This document shows, piece by piece, positions 10,826-22,700 of a DNA stretch of 64,000 nucleotides (within the stretch, counting starts at the first letter, position 1; the number at the start of each line of letters is the position of its first letter). The DNA is taken from positions 35,161,001 through 35,225,000 of the forward strand of contig CP142461.1 of the NCBI GenBank assembly GCA_038049695.1, given 5' to 3'. A model generated the notes under the pieces. The model saw nothing but the letters and a program-made list of their open reading frames with translations, was not told where the DNA came from and did no database searches. The DNA is from Cinnamomum chago (Eukaryota > Streptophyta > Magnoliopsida > Laurales > Lauraceae). The position numbers and the translations under genes were made by a program.

Positions 10826-13800
10826 CGGCACCGTATTGGGTTTCAACTGGGGGCTGGGATGTTTCTTCAAGCTGCATGTTCCCCATTTGGGGCATGGCAC
10901 ATAAATTTTTTGAGCTATGCCAATTAAGAGGGTCATTGAGTTTTCAAAAGCTAGTTTTTTTTTTTTTTTTTTTTCCCTTATTTTTTTTGACTCTCTAGTT
11001 TATTATATCTCCTCGGTGTGAGGATTTGACCCCGGAATCTTGCTTTGGTACTTGTATATGGCATTTTATTTCGTTTCTTATACACATTGTGTAATGTTAT
11101 GGATCAAGAAATGTCTCCATATGATGACAGCCCTTGCGAGCCCTTGATTCTAGTTCTAGCTAGTCTTTGGTGGCAATATCTTCATCAGAAGTTGTGAGAT
11201 AGACCAGCTTGGGATTGCATCTGGGCACTTCTGCTTGTATGTGGGAAGCTTGTGGAATGAGTGAAGGACCTTTCCAGTGGTAACTTTAGTTGCAATATTA
11301 CCAGCTCGTAACACAATTTAGCTGCAAGCTTGCAAGGCCATGCTATGATCGAGAGGGGGATTTTCTCCGACGTGTCATCACCAAGGGAGCTCTGAGATTC
11401 AGGGGGTTCTCAGGTTTTTGATGGTGCCCTGCCTCATTAACTTCTGGATCCAAAATTTGCATAAGCAAGATGTGGGCTGCCCTCTGGTTGCAAGTTATAA
11501 GGTTCATGGACTCAGTCTGAACCTCTCCCCAGTGGATTGACAACTGGGTGTGGATCATACGCATTACTGGGGCATTGTTGTTGTCATCGAACGTTTAAAA
11601 ATTATTAATAATAATATTAAAATCATCATCATCTTAGCCTTTTACCTTCGATCTATGTTGCTTAAGAGGTCAATCTTAATGGGTACATTAAGATGAAAAA
11701 TATGAGGTGAGGAGTTCTTGTCTCTGGACGATTCAAAATATTTTTTTTTTTTGCCTTGTCTCCATTGTCAGTAGGAGATGGATTTCTAATCACAGGCAAT
11801 AGGCAATAGGTATCCACCGGGTTTCGCTGAACGACCAGAAACCCTGCTGTGGTAGTCGTTTATAACAATAACAAGTCACCATTTCATATTTAGGAACTTC
11901 ACTATTTCTTAACTGGATCTGCATGTCCATATCTAATTCGTTTTTTTGGTAGGTCACAATGAAGATTTTACCCATAATATCTAATAAACCAATTTTATTA
12001 CTTTATTTACATAAAAAAATTCATTTGTGATTTTTTTATTATTATGTTATTAGAATATGAATTTAGTAAAAAAAGAAAAAAGGGCTGAAAAGAACCAACA
12101 TATCAGCAAATACAGAAAGGAAACTGTGTCCAAAAAGTCAAAATAAAAAAAAAAAAAAAAGGGGAAAAATTACTAATCACCTTCATCATCATCATCATCC
12201 AGAACCCATGATGAGATAAAGAGGGTAAATAGTTGGGTAGTAACTTTTTAATGGGGATAGAGGGACTTGAACTAAATGATTTCTAAAGTCGTCGGATTTT
12301 CTTCTTACTATAAATTTCATTGTTGTCGGTAATGACATGTAGAATGGACTCTTATCTTGAATATCCCTTTGATGATTTCAATGCATATTTCAGAGAGGTC
12401 ATATGTTGAAAAGCTATAATTCAGAGAGGCCCCTGGTTTCTGTATGTATCATACAATTGTTGGGACATTTCTGTGCTTCCATCATTTTTATGTTAACTGT
12501 TCTCTTAAATCACATCTATAAAATGTCAAAAGTTAGATCTATAAGATGTCAAAAGTTAGAATGTTTGGAAACATTCTGAGAAAAGAATATGCGTGTGGCT
12601 GAGATACAAGCTTTTGATTGGGTTGGATACACAGAAGCGGAGAGAGTCCATATCCCTTGTTTCATAGAAACAATGAGATACAGTTTGATCCAATCTAGAT
12701 CCCTTGTTTCGAAACAAGGGATCTAGACTCGGAAAATTGTCTCTTTGGATAATTGTAATCCTGCTTTTGTAAAAGCTCGCTGTAGTTTAATAAAATCTCA
12801 ACTTAAAAAAAAAAACCCACCATTTCACATTCTGTAAAAATAAAATTGGAAAACAGTTTGAACCGTCTTAATTGAATATGATTAAAGGAGTGTTCTCAGT
12901 ACACGTCATAAGGTGGTTACATAATGATCATACACTTAGTTTAATTTCTTTAAAGTTCATATTTCAATTATTAATGACTAAAACTGAATCTTATGAGATC
13001 AGTTATACGCATGCTTTCTCACGAGTACAAATAAACTCTGATAATATATAATTATTATGCATGTGAATCATTTACATATGCAAATGGTGTCAAATGTCGA
13101 ATTTTTGAAACATGTACACACACATATGCTTCCATGTAGTGGCTCAAATCACTGGATTTACAAAATTAAGAGCATTTTCCACGGACAGGAAAGGGAAAAA
13201 AATGAACAACATTTCAAATTTCTTGCAAACCTCACGTTCAATAATATGCTGTGAGGTTCCAGGCCTCTTGCAGACTCCTTTTCAATCGTTTGATGCAGGC
13301 AGTGTTCATGAGGAAAATATCATGTCTATATTTTCTTTTGCAAAGTGTGTGCACGTCGGTTGGGTGGTTGTGCAGTGGGCCCAGACTCCCACTTTTCCGC
13401 AGACACTACACAAGCATGCACAAGGGTTGAAACTTTAAAAGTCCCCTATATCAAGGGTCAGAATGAATTGATTATACAATTTCTCCACCCTTAATCCACA
13501 TGTAGGCCCTAACCACCACTTTCCCTCATGATTTGGCATGCATTTGTCTATGCCCTACAAAAGAAGTCCTAAAACAGAACTTTAAAAATATTATTTCATC
13601 AAAATATACTTTAACCAGCCTATCAAACCCCTCAAATCATGAGAAAGTGAAAAATAATCAGGAGCCTATGTCAACGGAACAAGTGGCGTGCAAGTGGCAT
13701 CCTGCAAATCAGGGGCACTGAAATGAGACTAACAAAGTTAGCATTGACTTGCATGCCAAACTGAGCTAGAATCTAGAGATGCTAAACTTTTGTTTTTTTT

Positions 13801-14292
13801 TTTTTAATTGGAATGGATGCTGAACAAAATTTGTGGGATTACCGGAGCAAATCTCAGCAAAGTAAGCAAATCATATTATGGGGAGAGGTAAATGCAGCAG
13901 CCACCAGGTTTGCATATTTTCCATCTGTTACAATCCTCAACAGGAAGTGTTGAAAAAAGGTTAAAAAAAAAAGGTAAAGCCAGTTGCAGAGCAATTTTTC
14001 AATCCATTCTCTGGAGTAATAAGTTACAACAATATATGGTTTCTTTTTCCACAAAATAGCATCTCTTACAACAATATATAGTTTCTTTTTCCACAAAACA
14101 ATCTCTTTAGACAATGCTCTTCTTTTTGTAACATGGTAGAAAGGAAGATGATAAAATCAGCACATGTGAAGCAAAGATAAATAAGAATATTTTGGATTAA
14201 TCTGTATAGGAAGCATTAGGGAAAATGAAAAGTAAAGGACTACATATACAACAAGGAAATTTCTACTCGCCCATCCCATCAAAGCTGATGTC
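10826..14292. other. Intergenic spacer between CSN6 and the WRKY gene (tail to tail)
   Basis: Both genes point into this region, so it holds their 3' UTRs. I see no convincing coding region. It contains a T-run near 10,950-10,975, a short (CAT)n run near 12,182-12,200, the perfect palindrome at 12,694-12,727, and AT-rich low-complexity sequence. Open frames near 11,343-11,564, 13,057-13,438 and 13,854-14,114 show no recognisable domain. Confidence 0.6.
12694..12727. repeat. 34-bp perfect palindrome
   Basis: The left arm TCTAGATCCCTTGTTTC (12,694-12,710) is followed with no spacer by its exact reverse complement (12,711-12,727). A degraded version of the same arms occurs just upstream, near 12,652-12,674. 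It may be the core of a small fold-back element; no protein is associated with it. Confidence 0.85.
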
Positions 14293-17200
14293 CTAAAGGA
14301 GCCTGCTCAATATCTGATGATAGAGTGAGCCATTAGAGATGCTAGGAGCAGATTCTGACATGGGCACCTCCTTCACATCATCCACTATTCGTCGTTGCCC
14401 AAAATGTGAATGAACAGGCAAGATGGGCAGCTTCCCTTGATCAGGTCCAAACCCAGCCATCCCCAGGTTGGCCAGGCCAGGCTGATTGTTCCCAAAAGAG
14501 AACCTGGCATTGGATTGCAGAGACTGTGTACCTGGAATGCCAGATGTATTGAGAGGTGAAGGCCCATTGAATCTTGCCAAGCTATCACGAGCTTTGGATG
14601 GCTCTGATCTAGGAATAAAAGCTTGGACTGCTGCTGGAGATGTCACACCTGAGGGCCCATTGCTGATATGGCTGGTGCTTCTCGCAGCTGGAACATCGTG
14701 ATTGTGTTTTCCTTCATAAGTGGTGATTACAGATTTCAGATCATGAGACGCTCGCTCCACATGCTTCCGAACTGTGCAACCTGGATTAGTGCACTTGTAG
14801 TAGCTCCTGCATCAGGCAACCCAACAAACCTCTCTCTCAGTAACCGTCCTCATTTCCTTCCTTCTCTCTCTCTCTCTCTCAATCAATCAATCAATCAATC
14901 CACTGATCAATCAATCAATCAAACAGCAACAAGTCAGTTGCAGTATCAGAATGTTTCATCATCATACCCTTGCACCATTGATCTGCATCAGCTTAATGTG
15001 TTCTACTCATATGGATTCCTTTACTGTGTGCTTGGTCACACAGTGAATTGCTGACAGAATTGACAATTGCATAGCTTTAGAATGCGTCATCACTTAGGAT
15101 GGATGAACCCTTGATAACAGTTGGTCTGAATATTCATTATTCAGGCAGAAACAATGCCTCATGCAGGATAAAGCTTCTCCAACATCAGGACCAAATAGGT
15201 ACCACTGTTGTAGCAAATGATTTGGGCAGGAAAAAAGCAGAATAACGGTAAGCCTACCTTATTTGCCCCTAATGCATATAAAAGGGAGTCTTTTGTGTGT
15301 GCTTGCACACACTGTGAATTGCTGACAGAATTGCCAAATGCATAGCTTTAGAATGCGTTAGCACTTAGGATGGATGCACCCTTGATAACAGTTGGTCTGA
15401 ATATTCAGGCAGAAACAATGCCTCATGCAGGATAAAGCTTCTCCAACATCTGGACCAAATAGGTTACACTGTTGTGGCAAATGATTTGGGCAGGAAAAAA
15501 GCAGGATAACGGTAAGCCTACCTTATTTGCCCCTAATGCATATAAAAGGGAGTCTTTTGTGTGTGCTTGCTCACACTGTGAATTGCTGACAGAATTGCCA
15601 AATGCATAGCTTTAGAATGCGTTAGCACTTAGGATGGATGCACCCTTGATAACAGTTGGTCTGAATATTCAGGCAGAAACAATGCCTCATGCAGGATAAA
15701 GCTTCTCCAACATCTGGACCAAATAGGTACCACTGTTGTGGCAAATGATTTGGGCAGGAAAAAAGCAGGATAACGGTAAGCCTACCTTATTTGCCCCTAA
15801 TGCATATAAAAGGGAGTCTTTTGTGTGTGCTTGCTCACACTGTGAATTGCTGACAGAATTGCCAAATGCATAGCTTTAGAATGCGTTAGCACTTAGGATG
15901 GATGCACCATTGATAACAGTTGGTCTGAATATTCAGGCAGAAACAAAGCCTTATGCAGGATACAGCTTCTCCAACATCAGGACCAAATATGTGCCACTGT
16001 TGTGGCAAATGATTTGGGCAGGAAAAAAGAAAGATAACAGTAAGCCTGCCTTATTTGCCCCTAATGCATATAAAAGCTCAAACCACGCCACACACAGAGT
16101 TAAAAAAACAACAACAAAAAACAGCTTTATTCTTAAGAACCTTTAGAAAGATGCTAATTTCATGAAGCCTATCAGCCAAACTCAGTCCGACGTAATGAAA
16201 TGAGGTACCTTGGGTTTGGATTTCCTTTGACAACCTTCTGCCCATACTTGCGCCAGCGGTACCCATCATCAAGGATGTCCACCTCACTGGTTGTTTGAAC
16301 AACAACTCTTGGTTCACGGATTGCTCTTGTTGCCCCAGTCATTTCCATCAAAGAAGCATCAACCTTCCTGCAGCTTTGCAAATACATCTGTTGAGTATGA
16401 TGTCTTAACAAAAACTATATCATCATTGACTCAAGGTCAAGGGCAAAAACATTATCCTTGGTGACTTGGTCATTGAGTGTGAACAAAGGGTACCATGGTT
16501 CAGGGATACAGATTACTTGTGTGCCAGGAACAGGCTCCACCGTGGACCAAGCATGGCCCAAAATATAAAGAATGACCCAAAATAAATCTTCCAGATGAGA
16601 CAAATCTTAACCTTCCCTGAGAATTGATAGTTAACAATGATTAACAGCAAAGGTCCACACTCAACAGAACTTGGGCCAAATATTATTGGCAATGGTCCAG
16701 AAATATGAGCTTTAAAAACTGAGGCATGGTCTATCCATGAGGGAGCTCGTCTCATCAAGAATCTGTATCATCAAACTGTGGGCATCACAACAATCTTCAC
16801 CATCATTAGGCCTGTCAAATCTATATGGGGTCATCTTATAGCATCAAGCTGTGGCCCTTGCATGTGAAATCAAGGCATATGAATATATGTATGGGGTTGA
16901 TGAGGATCATATAAATTCTTCCGAAATAAGCAGCAAAGTAATTAAGAAACCTTTACCTTCTCTTCGACTCGGATTCATCACCTTCATCGTCATGACCCAA
17001 TGATACACTGCCATGTGTCCCCTGATCATCCTTATCCTCACTATTAGACATTGTGGATGACACATCTATGGCATCCACCATCTCAAAGTGGGGACCATCT
17101 TGCACCAACACATTAGTAGAAGGATCATAGAATTCGGTGGCTGCAGATGCCGTCTCCATATCATCATGCCTCCAGTTGGATCCTGCAGTACCAACTCCAT

Positions 17201-19724
17201 GCTGAGAGCTGGCCCAAGCTGGTTCTCCATCAAACCCGACGTGTGCACTAGATTGTTCAGCACCATCCATCTCACCAGGTGGGTAAGAAGACCCAATGAC
17301 CGATCGACGATTCGGCGGAGGCTTGAGATGGTTGTGAGCACCTTTGTAAATGATTTCTGTAATATGACCCTCATGAGAACGCTCAACTTTCTTCTTCACC
17401 TGACAATTTGGATAAGTACACTTGTAATAGCTTCTAGGATATTCGCTACCTTTAACCTGTTTCTGCCCATACTTCCTCCAATTATATCCATCCTCGGATA
17501 AAGCACCAGCAGCAGCCGTGGACGGGAGTTCTCTCTGATCTCCTTCCCCTTCCTCTCGATCATCCGATGGTTGAGAAGGCTTAGCATCAGATGTGATATT
17601 GCCCCTGTTATCATTTACAGTCAAGCCTGCTGGAGAAATAAATTCTCGCTGGTTCTGAGTGTGCACTTCTACAGTTTCTTGTTTATGAGTTGGAACATAG
17701 GGCTCTGATTGGACTGAGACCTCAATTCTAGGAAAGGACTGGTGATGATTTGTCACGGAAGCTACCTGTAGAGGGTGGTGATGATCAAAACAAGTATTGA
17801 TGATCGTTAAGAATTTGCGTTGAGAAAGCTGAGATATAAAAAAATCCCAATGTCTAGGGGTATTAACAGTATGGGTCAGGCCAGGCAAAAGCTTTACCTG
17901 ACCCAGACCATTTACCGATCAGGCCCAACATTCAGGCACTGATCCAGCCCATGGGTATGAAACTCAGGCCTAGGGCAAAGCCCATTTACAGAATATATAT
18001 ACAACATGCAGGGGCAGAGCCGAGTGAGGATGCCACCCCTCAACTTTGAGTCTCACCCACGCTTTGTGTAAGCTGCGTGAAACTCCAGAGTGGGGCCTAC
18101 CAATCGAAAATCTGAAATTTTTAGTTTAGTAAAATATGGTTGCACCATGAGATTGAGTGACATTCTTAATCATGTGCTCAAATTTATGGTGGGACACTGG
18201 GACCAATTTCTATTGGAAGTAAACTTTGGAAAAAGCCCATGAGGAGGAGGGAGGGTGTGTTGGGGTGGGTTTGGTTGTTATGTAGGCCCTACTGTTGAGT
18301 TTCACAACCCTCACAGGAAGCTTGAGTGAGACATTAATGGATCTAGACTCCTAACCGTGCATTAATCATATCATTTAAAGAAAGAGCTGAGAGAGAACTT
18401 TTTTTTGTTGCATGAGGGTTAGAAAGAGGATTTGAAACTTGAAAGAGGGTTTATAGAGATTTGTTTGAAATAAGGTTTGAGAGAGGGTTTGTTGGGATTT
18501 GAGAAGAAGAAGAGGAGGGGGGTTTGTTGAGACTTGTGAAGAGGAAGAAGAGGGTTTGTTGAGATTTGAGGAGGAGAAGGAGAAAATGGGTTGGGATGGG
18601 ACTTGGCTGAGTTCGGCTCACCTGACCCGGTGAAGGCCCTGTCCATGTCGAGTAGGCCAATCGACTTGGATTCGGCCAATTTTTTAACCCTAATCATGGC
18701 CCACCAAACAATCACAAGTAACAAATCAACAAATTACATTAATTAATTAGGGATGGATTGACTTATATGTGATCAATCCAACATGATCTTTGATTGGAGT
18801 TGTAGCCAATTCTCAGTGCTACAAAAAGGAGAAAAGGATTATTTTGAGCAGTTTGGATTCATCAAGTAGGCCCTAGAATTTACATGTTTCAATTACGCTC
18901 ACAATGTTTTGAAAAGCCATCTCATAAAAACATAGAGGTATTTTCAATTTAAAACTTTTCTTAGAACATCGTTGAAAATTTTGAAAAGAATTAGTTTTCT
19001 AAATGATTAATAATGAATCAATATTATCGGTCAACCTCTCTCCCCCCAACACCCCTAAAAAATAAAACCCAAGCTCCGCCGCGGACACCCCTCCCCCCGT
19101 CAACCCTCCTCCCCTCCCCTCCCCTCCCCTCCTCCTTTGTTTGAGGACATCCACAAGAATGTAACCATGAACCTGCTAAATCTGTGGCATACTATGGACA
19201 TTCTTTTTTATGACTCTCTGTGTTGTTTGTCTTGGGTTTTGGTTTTAGTTTAATGCTTTTATACATGTTTTTGTTTTCCCTATGTTGGGTAGGGTGTATG
19301 GTTTTTGATTTGTACTCCTTTTCCTTTCTTCAATATATTTATCAGTTACCGATCAAAATAAAACTGTGGGCATTCTTTGTGACAATAGAGGATCTATGAA
19401 AGCGGCATTCTTGGGATCTATAGGGGAGTATGATTCCAGTGAAGTTGTATCTCTAACTATGACGGGCGTTTTGAAGTTATCTATGGCTTCATTTTTTATA
19501 GTGCTTCTAACATGCAATTGAACAAAAAGAATAATTGGAGATTTTCTTTCATTTAAGCTGAGATCCATGTCCCATACGCCAATATGATGACTTCAATTTC
19601 TCATAAAGGAAGACAGGTAAATAGTAGGCCAATTCTATTGGCCTTACAAGGGGTAGTTATAATTTGGTTTCTTTATAAAAAAAGGAAAATGAATATGTAT
19701 TCTTTTCGATCGATCGATCGATCG

Positions 19725-19758
<34 letters not shown>

Positions 19759-22700
19759 TTGACACCATGACAAGTATCTGTTGATGACAGCTTAATCCTT
19801 TTCAAATGAGATACAAGGCATGTTGGTGGGAATTGGGTTCCGCAGACCCGACTAGATAAAAGGAGCTCATGACAAGGCATCTACAAAAAATCATCTCTAG
19901 TATCTTTCATTTTGGATGATGATATTAATCATTAAATGGGAAAATAAGTATTACAAATTGGTACAAAGCAGCACTCAATGACAACAAATGAAAAAAAATA
20001 AAAGGAAAAAGGAAAACCAGCGACAATCACCAATATTACCCATTTGATGCTAACCTAACCTAAATTGATGGATGAATTATAAACTGGTTGAATAGGTCTC
20101 AATCATTGCCATGGATCCAATGACTACCAATGTCCCATATTTCTCTGGTTTTTGGTGGATGCCCCACAAAATTCCCTTTTATCTGATCACATCAGTGAAT
20201 CCGTTTTGAGTCATTAAGGGCATCTTGGGTTTTGTAAAAGGACAAAGGACAAAAAAAAATGATTATGTTAATGCAGCTCCTTAAACTGAAATTTGATTGA
20301 ATATTTCAATGCAACTTGGAATAATGCCATCATGCAATCCAAGTCAATTATCCTAGAACATGGCCAGATTCCGGTATTTTGAGCAAACCAATCTTAAGAC
20401 AAAATTTCCCCATCCCCCATTGCCACAACATCCATGTACAGGAAGTAAATAAATGCAAGAAAAATGAACAGCCAGTACATTACTTTGTTTGCAACACTTG
20501 GAAAGTATGAGGAACTCATCTCCACATGATGCTTGAACAAAAAAGATTCTGAATCAGAATCTCTAAACAGAAGGTCCTTGTCTTTATCAGGAGATGCAGA
20601 GATTTGCATTGAGCTCCTGTTATTACATTGTGCAATGGGAAATTTTCCTGTTGTTGGGGATAGCTGAGCCTGCAAATACAGATGTCGCAATGAAATTTAA
20701 AAGAGAGCACACAGCAGAAAAGCTTCATTACGGAAATAATGCTAAGCGACTAAATGATTTAGTCAATATCATGGATATAAATAATAAGTGGAAACTAATA
20801 CATAGACAATTATTTAAACCATTCATTGAAAAAAAATGATAATTGCATCAAACACGTGGAAGTTCTCGGCTTTTATTAACCCAAACTTTTGGATATATAC
20901 AAGAGAAGATAATAATTCAAAATTCAAATAAATAAACTAACTCTATCATCTCTTTAACCAACTCCCCCAATATATCTAACAACTAATGTATTCCTATTAT
21001 CTCTAACACCCTCCAACAATTGCATGGCCCTTTCATAGAAAGGATCATAGGATTTTAAGATACAGACCCTTGATCTCTCTTGATATCTGCATGATCATTA
21101 TCTTTTACTGTTATCACCATTTGTCATGTAGTCATCACAGTAGCAACCCTCTACTAAGTTTGTCAGTATCGGTGGCCCACTAGATCAGATTTGTCATGAT
21201 TCTTACAAAAGCGTTCATCGTGCAGGCTTGATGAAAATGACGAGATCATGAAGGCCAGATATATGTGTGGCTAAGGGAGGATGACTTCGATTTTATTGAA
21301 GAAAGAAAAAGTGATGGTGAGATCATCATGGAAATGTAAGTGGCAGGACCAAGGCCGGCCTGATTGCACGATCACCACTGCGCCATGGCTTTTATATCAT
21401 GTTGAAACTCTAGAGGCTAGAGTTCATACAATTCATCATAGCTTTTTTTAACCCAAACTTTTGAATATATATGAGAAGATAATAATTCAAAAATCAAATA
21501 AATAAACTAACCCTAATATCCCTCTACCCAACTCTCCCAAATATCTCTTAGAACTAATGTATTCCCTGTTATCTCTAACAAAACCCATATGCTAGATGCA
21601 GAAGAAATATAGATAGTGATGCCATAAAACATTCCTATAAAAAAAGCTGTCTGGGACTTTTTTCTCCCATTGTTTTCCTTATACTGCACATAAGGCTGAC
21701 AACAAATTATATTTTGTGAAAAACAAACACCAATGCTTAAACCACTCTGTCTCACCGGAGATAAAAACAAAAACAGGACAGGAATTAAGGTTTGGTGTCC
21801 TTGACATTACTCTCCAGATCTAGAAACAGACTTGTGAAACGAAGAAAGAAATGTCTTGTTTTGTGACTTCAATTATAGCATCATACACAGATGCAAATAT
21901 GTCGTACAGGAATGAGGAAATGCAGATGTTTGCAAGGGTACTGGTTCCATGCTAACCACGCTATAGATATGCTTTAGAAACTTGAATCAAAACAACATTC
22001 CAGTAATTTGACTATTCAGAATAACAGGCCTAATCAAAGGAGCAAATATCAGAATCTGAGTTAAAAAAAAAAAATCCTCAGATGTCTGTTTAGTGTCCTA
22101 TGCGGTCCAGCACTAGTTCTCTCAAGTCTCAACCCCAAATTTCCGTATGGCACAAAACCCCTAGTTGCTTGAAGTGGGACAAAGAAGAAGTTACCACAAA
22201 AGAGCATAAAATGATGTGGTATGAAGAACAGGTGGGATTGACAACATAAGGCTTAATGTTAACGAGAAGTCGAGAACAACAGATTTCCAAATGTTAGATA
22301 TACTTGCTTCTCAAATGGTTGAACCAAAGTTCACTAAAGTCCAAGACTGAGAATCTAGGTTGAGAAGATAGACAAGAAGAACAACAACAATGAAATTTTT
22401 TTTAGAGCTCCACAAGAGAATAAGAATTTCCTTAAATTAAATACAAACATTTTGTGACAGCTTATCAGAAAATTAGAGGTCTAGATCTTCCGTTAAAAGA
22501 GCATATAAGTTATTAAAACAGGGCCACACGTCCCTATCTTGGAAATTTATTCATTAATTACTGAAAAGAAAACATATTTAGGCGGGAACACTCTTGAGTT
22601 TGCACATGAAGCCTACACTCATTAACATGCAATCATCAACCCATTGTGAGTGTCGTTTGCATCTAATCTTGTTAAATTCTCATGACAATGATGCCAAGGC

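Noticed and set aside
19353..19568. 71-codon minus-strand open frame with protein-like composition inside WRKY intron 2
   Set aside because: I could not match it to a family and the WRKY reading frame is complete without it; perhaps a captured fragment, but unsupported.
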